Source: Oleomonas cavernae
GTDB lineage: Bacteria; Pseudomonadota; Alphaproteobacteria; Zavarziniales; Zavarziniaceae
Assembly (NCBI RefSeq): GCF_003590945.1
Contig: NZ_QYUK01000011.1
Coordinates: 1,268,001-1,332,000, forward strand
Direction: 5' to 3'
Length of the DNA stretch: 64,000 nt
This document shows positions 30,496 to 41,571 of this stretch, piece after piece. The notes under the pieces were generated by a model, which was given only the letters and a program-made list of their open reading frames with translations, had not been told where the DNA came from and ran no database searches. The position numbers and the translations under genes are program-made. Each line of letters starts with the position of its first letter. The stretch's first letter is position 1.

Positions 30496-31166
30496 ATGCC
30501 GCGCTCCAAGGTCAAGACAGTGGCGACCGCGCCACCACCATTGCCCCCGCCGGGGCGCCGCGCCGCCGCCCGGTGCAGGCGCGCGGCCGCAAGCGGGTCG
30601 AGATGATCATCGACGCCGCGCAACTGCTGATCCGCGAGAAGGGTGCCGATGCCCTGAAGATGAGCGAGATCGCGGTGGCCGCCGGCGTGCCCATCGGCTC
30701 GATCTATCAGTTCTTCGCCGATCGCGGCGCGATCCTGCGGGCGCTGGCCGAGCGCTATATGGAGCAGAACCGACGCCTGATGGAAGGCACCATGCGCAAC
30801 ATCAAGACGGTCGAGGACGCGCGGCGCAAGCTGTGGGCCGGCCTCGACCAGTCCTATGAGACCAACTGGCGTGATCCGGCCTTTCGCGACGTCTGGTTCG
30901 GCCTGCTGGCCGACCGGGAACTGCAGCAGGTCAACCACGCCGCGACCAGGCGCTCGGCCGCGATCATCGTCAACGCCATCAAGCACCTGTTCCCGCATCT
31001 GAGCGCGCAGCGCCTGATGCTGGCGACCGAGACCATGGTGCACATGAGCGAGGGCCTGGTGCGCTCCATCAGCCTGGAGGACGAGAGCATCGGCCAGGCC
31101 ATGTTGGGCGAGTTCAAGCACCTGATCGCGCTCTACCTGCGGGACCTGTCGACAGCGGCGGATTGA
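30496..31166 (+). CDS. TetR-family regulator, divergent to the amidase (apparent N-terminal frameshift)
   Basis: The helix-turn-helix part reads RKRVEMIIDAAQLLIREKGADALKMSEIAVAAGVPIGSIYQFFADRGAILRALAERYM, a normal TetR N-terminus. An effector domain ends AMLGEFKHLIALYLRDL. The intact frame begins only at GTG 30573. ATG 30496 starts MPRSKVKTVATAP and joins it if one base is added near 30531-30540, giving a basic arm before the HTH; I prefer that extent. It shares its C-terminal pattern with the TetR at 31.8-32.4 kb. It probably represses the amidase through the ATATGA/TCATAT dyad. Confidence 0.82.
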
Positions 31167-31192
31167 CCGCTTCCAACCTCACGACCCGGCCT

Positions 31193-31230
31193 GTCATCAG
31201 CATGGATCCCGGATCAAGTCCGGGATGACG
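31193..31230. repeat. Short ATCCCGGA/TCCGGGAT hairpin repeat
   Basis: A single hairpin (arms ATCCCGGA and TCCGGGAT, loop TCAAG) is flanked by GTCATCAGCATGG and ends GATGACG. It follows the tetR stop and may terminate it. It looks like a one-armed relative of the palindromic elements elsewhere in the window. Confidence 0.6.
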
Positions 31231-31313
31231 CTCGTGGGTGGATCGCGTGTAACCACAATGTGCCGCTGTACTGCCCGAAATCCGGGACCGCAGGCGCCCG
31301 GCGGCGTGCGGGC

Positions 31314-31703
31314 CTAACCCTCCAGCAGGGCTTTGAGGGCGGCCAGGTCCCGGGTGACCAGCGCGGCATCGCGGGCATGGTCGTCATCGGTCATCGCGGG
31401 CAGGCGGTAGAGGATGAAGACGACTTCCGCACCCTCGCCATTGGCGATGACGCGCAGGGGAATGTAGATCTCGTCGCCGGCCGGCGGCGTCACCCAGTGG
31501 TCGACCACGCCGAAGGCGTTGGGCGGCGTGAAGCGCACCGCCATCACGCCGTCTGCCGTCCGGGTCAGCCACTGCGCGCCGTCGCGTTCCAGGGCGCCGA
31601 GGCCGGCCGCCCAGCGCGGGAAATTCTCCGGCGCGGCCAGGAAGGCGTAGACGTCGCGCCAGGGCCGGCCGATCTGTACGGTGATTGCGCGCGATGCGAG
31701 CAT
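31314..31703 (-). CDS. SRPBCC-family protein (polyketide cyclase/START fold)
   Basis: The 129-residue product starts MLASRAITVQIGRPWRDVYAFLAAPENFPRWAAGLG, the START/SRPBCC opening, with GVMAVRFTPPNAFGVVDHWV in the middle and VFILYRLPAMTDDDHARDAALVTRDLAALKALLEG at the end. Such folds bind hydrophobic ligands; no catalytic function can be assigned. GGGGAG lies 6 bases before the chosen ATG at 31703. It is divergent from the second TetR gene. Confidence 0.82.
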   Translation of the reverse strand: MLASRAITVQIGRPWRDVYAFLAAPENFPRWAAGLGALERDGAQWLTRTADGVMAVRFTPPNAFGVVDHWVTPPAGDEIYIPLRVIANGEGAEVVFILYRLPAMTDDDHARDAALVTRDLAALKALLEG

Positions 31704-31821
31704 GGAGGTCTCCCCGTTTCCATTGTCTGATGCCGGCCGTGGTTTCCGGGATTTTTTCGGCGTCGGCAGGCCGCTCGTGCTAGTGTCGGCGCACAATAGG
31801 GCAAAACCGGACCGGGCTGGC

Positions 31822-32439
31822 GTGACTTACAGGACCGATGTACGAGATCGGCTGCTTCAGGCTGCCGAGGATTTGGTGCGTGCCAAAGGCTTGCCGCAGA
31901 CGACCATCGAGGCGGTGGCGGCGCAGGCCGACGTGCCGCTGGACCAGGCCCAGGCGGCCTTTCCCGACCCTGTGGCGCTGAAACTGGCACTGGCCCAACG
32001 CTATCGCGGCGCCAACAACGACATCTTCCTGTTCGCCCTGCGCGAGATCGCCAGCTTCGACGATGCCGTGCATATGCTGCAAAAGGCGTTCGAGAGCTAT
32101 TTCGAGGTCTTCGTCGCCGACGGCACGACCCGCGATGTCTGGACCGACCTGCTGATGGACCGCGACCTGCGGCCCTCCAACCTGGCCGAGGTGGTCAAGA
32201 ACGCGGCCCAGGTCTGCGACGTGCTGCAGCCGATCGTGCCGGAAATTTCGCGCGCCCGGCTGGCGACCGCGGTCGAGATGATGATCCACATGAGCGACAC
32301 CATCGCCCGCTGGGCCGCCATGCGCGAGCCCCAGGCCGCCCGCGCCATGCTCGATGAATTCAAGCATCTCATCGCCCTCTACGGCGCCGACCTGCAGGCG
32401 CGGAGCCGGCGCACGCCCTTGCTGGGCACCGATACCTGA
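31822..32439 (+). CDS. TetR-family regulator with weak HTH, divergent to the SRPBCC gene
   Basis: From GTG 31822 (MTYRTDVRDRLLQAAEDLVRAKG) the HTH region is IEAVAAQADVPLDQAQAAFPDPVALKLALAQRY, which departs from the usual TetR turn and recognition helix. The C-terminal domain (ATAVEMMIHMSDTIARWAAM, then AMLDEFKHLIALYGADLQ) clearly parallels the TetR at 30.5 kb. An in-frame GTG at 31783 is an alternative start. The stop is immediately followed by a remnant of the uvrA 3' end on the other strand. Confidence 0.75.
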   Translation: MTYRTDVRDRLLQAAEDLVRAKGLPQTTIEAVAAQADVPLDQAQAAFPDPVALKLALAQRYRGANNDIFLFALREIASFDDAVHMLQKAFESYFEVFVADGTTRDVWTDLLMDRDLRPSNLAEVVKNAAQVCDVLQPIVPEISRARLATAVEMMIHMSDTIARWAAMREPQAARAMLDEFKHLIALYGADLQARSRRTPLLGTDT

Positions 32440-32468
32440 CTATTCGGCGACGGCGGCGCGCTTGCGTG
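32440..32468 (-). pseudogene. Duplicated remnant of the uvrA 3' end
   Basis: On the minus strand this reads RKRAAVAE and a TAG stop, as at the end of intact uvrA. A 22-bp block at 32447-32468 is identical to 33107-33128, exactly 660 bp away. The remnant begins at the base after the tetR stop. It marks one boundary of a 660-bp insertion. Confidence 0.75.
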
Positions 32469-32474
32469 TCCGGG

Positions 32475-32643
32475 GCCTGTTCCCAAAAGTCTAGGTTCGT
32501 GGCACGGGGTGTATCGGACAATGATCTTGCGTGGTTCGACAGGCTCACCATGAGGAAAGTCTTTTTGCCATAAAGATTCTCCTCATCCTGAGCCTGTCGA
32601 AGGACGCACGGCATACCCGCAGGCCGGCGATTTTGAAACAGGC
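32475..32643. repeat. MITE-like palindromic element with nested REP arms
   Basis: The outer imperfect inverted repeats are GCCTGTTCCCAAAAG (32475-32489) and its counterpart at 32629-32643 (11 of 15 match). Inside are stronger arms at 32528-32555 and 32581-32608 (28 bp, four mismatches), carrying the GACAGGCTCACC / TGAGCCTGTCGA pair around an AT-rich loop. It has no coding capacity. It lies in the inserted 660-bp segment. Confidence 0.7.
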
Positions 32644-32644
32644 T

Positions 32645-33094
32645 CTAGACGAGTGACCAAGCCAGGCGCCGGTCAAAGACAGGTTCACCAATGATCGCCG
32701 CATAGGCGCTGCTTGCCTCGATGAACGCCTGGAACGTTCCTAGTTCCGCGCGTGTACTGCACCATTTGTCGCCTTCCCCAACCGCCATCAAAGCCGGGGT
32801 CGGTCGATAGAGAAGGCTACAATTCAGTTGGCTGATTGCATCGTCGTCCTGCTCGTCGGCCGTGATGAATTGGCGCGTGATATCGAACTCGAAGTGCGTT
32901 CCAGCGCCCCAGTCATAGGTGCCGAACTGGAGCAGCAGCATGTCGCCGCCATCCGGTGCCAGGTTGGAGAACTCGACGCGCTCGTAAAAACCCAGCAAGC
33001 AACTGACGAAATCCTTGAGTGGCGCTTGGCGGATATCCAAACCTTGGTGCTGAAAGAACTGTGTTACCGCTTCGAGGGACTGCGACGGCGCCAT
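32645..33094 (-). CDS. Hypothetical protein, translationally tied to uvrA, atypical composition
   Basis: The 149-residue product (MAPSQSLEAVTQFF) contains LLGFYERVEFSNLAP, MLLLQFGTYDWGAGTHFEFDITRQFI and GEGDKWCSTRAELGTFQAFIEASSAYAA. It has no signal peptide or transmembrane segment and looks like a compact soluble domain. I have a vague impression of similar uncharacterised proteins but cannot name a family. The gene is visibly lower in GC than its surroundings. GGAG in the uvrA stop region lies 8 bases before the ATG at 33094; a GTG at 33103 overlapping the uvrA stop is possible. It lies inside the segment bounded by duplicated uvrA ends, so it was probably acquired. Confidence 0.7.
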   Translation of the reverse strand: MAPSQSLEAVTQFFQHQGLDIRQAPLKDFVSCLLGFYERVEFSNLAPDGGDMLLLQFGTYDWGAGTHFEFDITRQFITADEQDDDAISQLNCSLLYRPTPALMAVGEGDKWCSTRAELGTFQAFIEASSAYAAIIGEPVFDRRLAWSLV

Positions 33095-33099
33095 GGCCG

Positions 33100-35973
<2,874 letters not shown>

Positions 35974-36110
35974 GGGGCCTCACGCACGCGAACCGGCGCC
36001 GGACGGGAAGTGTGATATGGGGTCGGGCATCATGGAAAGTCCAGGTGCCCTCGGCCATGATTATGAGCTAGAACCACCTCAACATGCCACTTGAACGAGT
36101 CGGCATATTT

Positions 36111-36125
36111 GTTCCTATTATGTTC
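36111..36125. promoter_or_regulatory. LexA SOS box between uvrA and ssb
   Basis: GTTCCTATTATGTTC is an exact GTTC-N7-GTTC direct repeat, the established alphaproteobacterial LexA site. It lies 35 bp before the ssb ATG and 137 bp before the uvrA ATG, between two known SOS genes, and could control both. Confidence 0.85.
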
Positions 36126-36160
36126 CAGTTTTGCGGTGCTGCAAGCACCAAGGGAGAGCC

Positions 36161-36685
36161 ATGGCAGGCAGCGTCAACAAGGTCATCCTGGTCGGCAATC
36201 TGGGGCGCGACCCTGAATCCCGCACCTTGCAGGATGGTAACCCGGTGGTGAACCTGTCGGTGGCAACATCCGACACCTGGAAGGACAAGATGTCGGGCGA
36301 GCGCAAGGAGCGCACCGAATGGCACCGGGTGGTCATTTTCAACGAGAACCTGGCCAAGATCGCCCAGAACTATCTGCGCAAGGGCTCCAAGGTCTATATC
36401 GAAGGCTCGCTCCAGACCCGCAAATGGACCGACCAGTCCGGGGCCGAGAAATTTTCGACCGAGGTGGTGCTGCAGCGCTTCCGCGGCGAGCTGACCCTGC
36501 TGGACGGCAAGGGTGAGGGCGGCGGCTTTGGCAGCGGCGATGACGACAGCGATCCCGGTTACGGCGGCGGCGGCGGTGGCCGTTCCAGCGGCGGCTTCGG
36601 CGGCGGTAGCGGTCGTTCGGGCGGCGGCGGTGGCCGTGGCGGCCCCGGCGGCGGCCCGGGCCTGGACGACGAAATCCCGTTCTGA
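36161..36685 (+). CDS. ssb: Single-stranded DNA-binding protein
   Basis: SSB protects single-stranded DNA in replication and repair. The 174-residue product has the OB fold ([40 protein letters not shown], then [33 protein letters not shown]). A Gly/Ser-rich linker and the protein-interaction tip DDEIPF follow. ATG 36161 is preceded by AGGGAG. It is divergent from uvrA with a LexA box between. Confidence 0.97.
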   Translation: MAGSVNKVILVGNLGRDPESRTLQDGNPVVNLSVATSDTWKDKMSGERKERTEWHRVVIFNENLAKIAQNYLRKGSKVYIEGSLQTRKWTDQSGAEKFSTEVVLQRFRGELTLLDGKGEGGGFGSGDDDSDPGYGGGGGGRSSGGFGGGSGRSGGGGGRGGPGGGPGLDDEIPF

Positions 36686-36761
36686 GCCTGATTGGCCGGA
36701 ACGTCCGGCCGTCAGGGTGAAGGCAAGTCACGGCACCTGCCGCTTACCGCAGGAGACGAAT

Positions 36762-37184
36762 ATGCGTATTTTTTCGTGCTCGCTCGCCCTCGCCCTGAGC
36801 ATGGCCGGCGGGGCCGCATCCTGGGCGGCAGGGTCCGGTCCCCAGGGCCGCTATGTGCTGGATGTCGACGCGACCTATCAGGCGTTCGAGGCCGCCGGCG
36901 CCGCCACGCCGCAGACGCGCAAGACCCTGGAGCAGCAGAAGGGCCTGATGGTCATCGTCTTCCAGGGCGAAAGCGCCTCGTTCGTGACCGGGCCGCTTCT
37001 GGGCAACAAGACGAGCGGCCAGTGCGATTGGCGGCTCGACGCCGCCGACCTGAAATTCGAGCGCTGCCGGCAGCCCGACGGCAGCCCCTTCAGCGTCAGC
37101 GGGGCGGTTCGTTTCGAGGCGGCCGCCAACAGCCTGACCATCCAGGGCAACGCCCCGGGGCCGCTCACCTACCGCCCGGACTAG
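36762..37184 (+). CDS. Secreted hypothetical protein
   Basis: The 140-residue product begins with a Sec signal peptide (MRIFSCSLALALSMAGGAASWAAG). The mature part (GRYVLDVDATYQAFEAAG, then EQQKGLMVIVFQGESASFVTG and CDWRLDAADLKFERCRQPDG) has two cysteines that could form a disulfide. No family recognised. AGGAG lies 7 bases before the ATG. It follows ssb by 76 bp. Confidence 0.75.
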   Translation: MRIFSCSLALALSMAGGAASWAAGSGPQGRYVLDVDATYQAFEAAGAATPQTRKTLEQQKGLMVIVFQGESASFVTGPLLGNKTSGQCDWRLDAADLKFERCRQPDGSPFSVSGAVRFEAAANSLTIQGNAPGPLTYRPD

Positions 37185-37517
37185 AGGGCGCCCATTTTTG
37201 CGGTAAAAGCATCCGTAATGGGAATATATGGCCGGCGAGCCGTGCGCGCGAGCGCGATGGAGCGGCACGATCGCCAGGGCATGCGGACAGGCTTGCTCCA
37301 TAGAAAAACGCCGGTTTTCCTAGAGGAAAAGCTGGAATTCCAGGGGTGATCGGCTGGCAGAGCCGATCGGCCGCAATCCCTGGTGGGCGGCGAACGCGCG
37401 AATATTCCCCCTATTTTGATATCAAAGTGGATCGGAAACGGGGTGATTTGGCCAATCCCCGCAATAGGCTGCAAATGGGATTCGAGTTTGGTTGTGTCGG
37501 CTTCCAGGGGCCTAAAA
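37185..37517. other. 333-bp intergenic region with hairpins
   Basis: I see no gene here. It holds a perfect hairpin GATCGGCT-GGCAG-AGCCGATC (37348-37368), enclosed by CCAGGG/CCCTGG arms (about 37340-37383). A smaller TTTTCC/GGAAAA hairpin is near 37315-37329. They precede the TadG-like gene and could be a leader or small RNA; nothing more can be said. Confidence 0.45.
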
Positions 37518-39439
37518 ATGCGCGAATTGACATCGAGGCAGTCGCATGGCGAGCGGGGTGCGGCGGCCATGCTCTTCGCGGTCGCGCTGCCGCTGCTGCT
37601 GGTCATGTCCGCCTTCGTCGTCGACCTGGGCTATGCCTACTACTCGAAGCAGCGATTGCAGGATTCCCTCGATCTGGCCGCCATCGCCGCCGCTGGCGCC
37701 CTGGACGGTTCGGGCGCCGAACGGGCGAACGCACGCAACGCCGCGCTGAACACCATGATCGCCAACGATTTTCCGGCGCAATCCCTGACCGGGATCGACT
37801 TTGGCAACTACAGCCGCACGCGCGCCCTGGGCAGCCGCTTCCAGGCTTCGGGCAGCAACATGAACTCGCCCAACGCCGTCAAGCTGACCGGGACGACCGA
37901 CTCCCCGCGGTTTTTTTCCCGGATCATCGCCACGGATGCGTTTGATCTGGATGTCACCTCGACCGCGGTTACCACCGGCCGCTACACGACGGTGAAGATC
38001 GCGAGCGGCCTGGCCAACCTGGACGAGGGGCTGCTCAATGCGCTGCTGGGCGCCTTGCTGGGCGGGAATGTCAGCCTCAGTGCCCTCGACTACAACGGTC
38101 TGGTCGGGGCGAACGTCGAACTGCTGTCGTTTCTGGACGCCTATGCCGTCAAGGTCGGCGCCACCGTCGGCGACTACGACGGCCTGTTGAGCGCGGATGC
38201 CTCGGTCCTGGGGGTCCTGGGGTCGTCACCGAACTGGCCCACAATGCCTATGACGGCGATCCGTCGGCCGTCGACCTCGGTGTCGGCCTGGGCGACGCCT
38301 TCCCGGGGATCAACAAGCTGCCGCTGCTCCAACTCCAGGACGTCAACCTGAAGCTGGGAGAGCTTCTGGGCGTGGGCCTTGGCAACAACGATGCCGGGCT
38401 TGCCATCCCGGTCAACGTCTTCGATCTGGTGACGGCATCGATCCTGGCCGCGTCGACCGCCGCCAACGCCACCGGGCAGCATCCCGTGTCGGTCTCCCTG
38501 GGGACGTTTCTCGGCGCCAGCCTGGATCTTTCGATCACCGAGCAGCCGCAACCGCCCCTGGGGTTCCGCAAGATCACCGAGGAAGACATCCGCAACGGCG
38601 ACAACATCCTGCGCACCGCGCAGATCCGCCTGCTGCTGCGCGTCGACTGGCAGGGTGCGCTGAGCGGGGTGCTCGGCCTCGTCAACGGCCTGCTCGACAT
38701 CGTGCAGCTTCTGGGGCTGGACGTCGATCTGCTGCCGACCTACGGCCCGAATGCCAACGACAATCTCAGCGTCGGCATCGCCGTCGCGCCGTCGCAGGTG
38801 CGCGTCACCAAGCTCGGCTGCGAACCGGCATCGACGGCCGATCGCTACGTCGGCATGGACATCGATACCGGCCTGGCCTCGGCCCATGTCGGCCAGATCG
38901 ATCCCACCGACTTCCTGTCCAACAGCGCGCCGGCCCATGCCGATCCGTTCAACGTCCTTGGCATCGGCTATAATCTTTGGGGTCTCATCCAGCCGCCGCT
39001 CAAGATTCTGTCGGTCGATCTTGGGGTGAACCTGCCCATCGGTGCCCCGACCGCCTCGCCGGACGTCAAAGGAGCCGACACGCTGGACCAGGCGGTCTTT
39101 CCCGACATCTATGCGGCCTTCGCGCAGCCGGGGCATAAGTCCGACACGGCCGATTTTCCCAGCGGCACCTCGGTCGGCACGACCGATATCCTCTCCAATC
39201 TCGGCAAAAAACTGAAAGATGCTCTGAGGCTGCAAGTCTCGGGCGCCGTCGGGGGCCTTTTGCAGCCGATCGTCGATCTCGTCACGTTCGTCGCCGGCAC
39301 CTTGATCGGCGACGTTCTCGGGCCGCTTCTCGATGGTATCGTCGACCTGCTGCTCGATACCCTGGGCGTTCGGATCGGCACGGCCGAGGTGGCGGTGATC
39401 GATCTTCAATGCGGCAGTGCCAGGCTGGTCCATCAGTAG
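37518..39439 (+). CDS. TadG-like (Tad/TadE-like N-terminus) large surface protein (apparent frameshift)
   Basis: The N-terminus (SHGERGAAAMLFAVALPLLLVMSAFVVDLGYAYYSKQRLQDSLDLAAIAAAGAL) is the conserved Tad domain of pilus-assembly TadG/pseudopilin-like proteins, with one transmembrane helix. About 580 exported residues follow, rich in Leu-Gly-Asp segments. The frame breaks at the G4 run 38219-38222; one extra G joins GVLG to VVTELAHNAYDGDP. The repaired length is about 640 residues. No tad/cpa secretion genes are next to it, so it is an orphan in this window. Confidence 0.78.
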
Positions 39440-39525
39440 CGCGGCCGGCGGACCGGGCAGCTCACCGTAACTTCAGGGCTGGCCCGGGCGAACCTGCTCT
39501 ACAGGTTTTCCAAAGGATCGCCACC

Positions 39526-40245
39526 ATGGTTGCCAGTGCCAGAATGACCCGCGCCGCCTTCCTGGGGCTGTTTGCCCTGCTGCCCGTGGGCGCCTTGCTG
39601 TGGCGCCTGCCGGCCCAATCGGCCGAGGCGGCCGTCGTCATCCCGCCGCCGGCGATCGACGTAGCGGCGGGCAGTGCCGAAACGGCCACGGCGGTCTTCG
39701 CCGGTGGCTGCTTCTGGGGTGTCCAGGGGGTGTTCCAGCATGTGACGGGCGTCACCGGTGCCGTCTCGGGCTATGCCGGCGGGGCGCAGGACACGGCGAT
39801 CTACCAGATCGTCGGCAGCGGCCGCACCGGTCATGCCGAGGCGGTCGAGATCAGCTACGACCCCAGGCTGGTTTCCTACGGCACGCTGTTGCAGGTCTAT
39901 TTCTCGGTCGCCCACGATCCGACCCAGCTCAATCGCCAGGGCCCCGACACCGGCACCCAATACCGCTCCACGGTTTTTCCGCAGAATGCCGAACAGCAGA
40001 AGATCACCGCGGCCTATATCGCACAATTGAACGAGGCCAAGGTCTTTGCCGGCCCGATCGCCACCACGCTGGAGCCTGGCAAGGCGTTCTATCCGGCCGA
40101 GCGGTATCATCAGGATTTCCTCACCCTGAACCCGACCTATCCCTATATCGTCTACAACGACCTGCCCAAGATCGAGAACCTCGAGCGCCTGTTCCCGGCG
40201 CTCTACCGCGAGAAGCCGGTCCTGGTCGGCGCGGCAACGAATTGA
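39526..40245 (+). CDS. msrA: Exported peptide methionine sulfoxide reductase MsrA
   Basis: MsrA reduces methionine-S-sulfoxide. The 239-residue product has an N-terminal export signal (RAAFLGLFALLPVGALLW, up to QSAEA) and the catalytic motif VFAGGCFWGVQGVFQHVTG. YNRQ-type and YHQDF segments follow (QLNRQGPDTGTQYRS; YPAERYHQDFLTLNP). It contains a single cysteine, in GGCFW, so no resolving Cys is available. ATG 39526 is preferred over the long upstream frame, which overlaps the TadG-like gene. Confidence 0.92.
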   Translation: MVASARMTRAAFLGLFALLPVGALLWRLPAQSAEAAVVIPPPAIDVAAGSAETATAVFAGGCFWGVQGVFQHVTGVTGAVSGYAGGAQDTAIYQIVGSGRTGHAEAVEISYDPRLVSYGTLLQVYFSVAHDPTQLNRQGPDTGTQYRSTVFPQNAEQQKITAAYIAQLNEAKVFAGPIATTLEPGKAFYPAERYHQDFLTLNPTYPYIVYNDLPKIENLERLFPALYREKPVLVGAATN

Positions 40246-40288
40246 TCGCCACGGCGTCTCCCGCAGGGCTGACTTTCGAAACAATCCT

Positions 40289-41200
40289 TCAGGCGTTGGG
40301 CGGTGTGCCACGCCGGCCGAAGAACCGCCTGATCGCCGCATAGATGCCGGCGCCGAAAGCCACCACGCCGATGGCGACCAGTTTCTTCGAGGCTATCAGC
40401 AAGGCGATCAGGCCCTTGAAGAAACCGGCCTTGGTCAGGAGGCCGCCGGCGATCAGGCCGGCGATGCCGTAGGCGGCGGTTTCGTCGACGTCGGGATTGA
40501 ATTCGGCATAGGTATTGCCCTGGTCGAAATGGACCATGGCCAGGATCTTGTCCGAGGTCTGGTCGATATTCGGCAGGGCCGACATCGGGGCCACCACGTT
40601 CAGCTCGAGATAGCCGCGGCGGCCGAGCACGCGGATCTCGTAGTTCAGCGTTTCATCCGTCGCCGTGCCGAAGGTCAGGCGCTTGCCCCAATGGATCTTC
40701 TTGGCCACCGCGTCATAGCGCGGCTCGCGCGCCCAGCCCAGGAGGTGGACCTCCTCGTAACCCTGGGCGGCCCGCTCCTTGTTGCCTTCGGCCGTCGCCG
40801 CCTGCATGTCCTTCATCAATTGCTCGGCATCGAGGTCGGCGGCATCTTCGTCGCTGACGTAACCGGCTGGATTATAATAGACGATGACGGCCCAGCCTTC
40901 GGGCGAGAAGGGGGAGGGGTCGGTGGGCAGGATCATGCCCAGGGTGCCCTGGCCGGCCCCCGGCGGATTGCCCCACAGCTTGGTGAGCATGGTCTGGGCA
41001 TCGGCCGGGCCTAGGTAGCGGAAGGCATCGGGCAGGTCGATCGTAGCCAAGCCGTTGTCGAGCTTGATGGCACCGCGGCGGAAATCGAGCGAGTTCACGA
41101 TCCGCTCGAATTCGGCCTGGTCCTGCTGGGCCAGCGCGGGCGGAGCGACCGCAAACAGTGCCGCCAACCCCACGATCAGCGCGAATAAGCCTTGCCGCAT
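40289..41200 (-). CDS. DUF2167 membrane-anchored envelope protein
   Basis: The 303-residue product starts MRQGLFALIVGLAALFAVAPPALAQ (signal peptide). It has the DUF2167 core (FRRGAIKLDNGLATIDLPDAFRYLGPADAQTMLTKLWGNPPG, then WAVIVYYNPAGYVSDEDA) and a C-terminal transmembrane region (LLIASKKLVAIGVVAFGAGIYAAI) with basic end. Function is unknown. GGAGGG precedes the ATG at 41200, which decides the start. It is convergent with msrA. Confidence 0.86.
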   Translation of the reverse strand: MRQGLFALIVGLAALFAVAPPALAQQDQAEFERIVNSLDFRRGAIKLDNGLATIDLPDAFRYLGPADAQTMLTKLWGNPPGAGQGTLGMILPTDPSPFSPEGWAVIVYYNPAGYVSDEDAADLDAEQLMKDMQAATAEGNKERAAQGYEEVHLLGWAREPRYDAVAKKIHWGKRLTFGTATDETLNYEIRVLGRRGYLELNVVAPMSALPNIDQTSDKILAMVHFDQGNTYAEFNPDVDETAAYGIAGLIAGGLLTKAGFFKGLIALLIASKKLVAIGVVAFGAGIYAAIRRFFGRRGTPPNA

Positions 41201-41571
41201 GGGTCCCTCCATCGGTCGAACAGGCTGAAAGGCTAATCCGGTTGTTTTGCAAAGTCCATTGCCCGTCAAGATGGCTATCACCCAGGTAGTCGGCGCTCGG
41301 CGGACGGGCGGTGAAGGACGGCTTTGAGGGTGATTCCGGGGTTTGTCGGCGGGTTTTCGCGATGGCCTCCGCGGCGGCCTCTTCCTGGATTTCCGCATTG
41401 CCAAAAAAACCTTTTAGCCACAATGGCTTATGCGGCCTTTTTCACACCGGCAGAGGGCACCGGTGCGGCTTGCTTCGCGGGCCTGCGACTTGCTACAGTC
41501 GCGTTACGGAATCGGCCAGCGCCCGGCCTTCCTAGACGTCGATCACCGGCGCCCACAGCAAGCATTTCCCG
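41201..41571. other. 371-bp gap before gyrA, no gene supported
   Basis: The gap separates the divergent DUF2167 gene and gyrA. A minus-strand frame starting near 41423 (MWLKGFFGNAEIQEE) runs into the DUF2167 gene without a stop, so I do not call it. No terminator, riboswitch or repeat is obvious. The gyrA promoter must lie here. Confidence 0.4.

Noticed and set aside
41285-41423. Possible short minus-strand gene starting MWLKGFFGNAEIQEE before gyrA.
   Set aside because: The frame has no stop before it runs into the DUF2167 gene and lacks a ribosome site.
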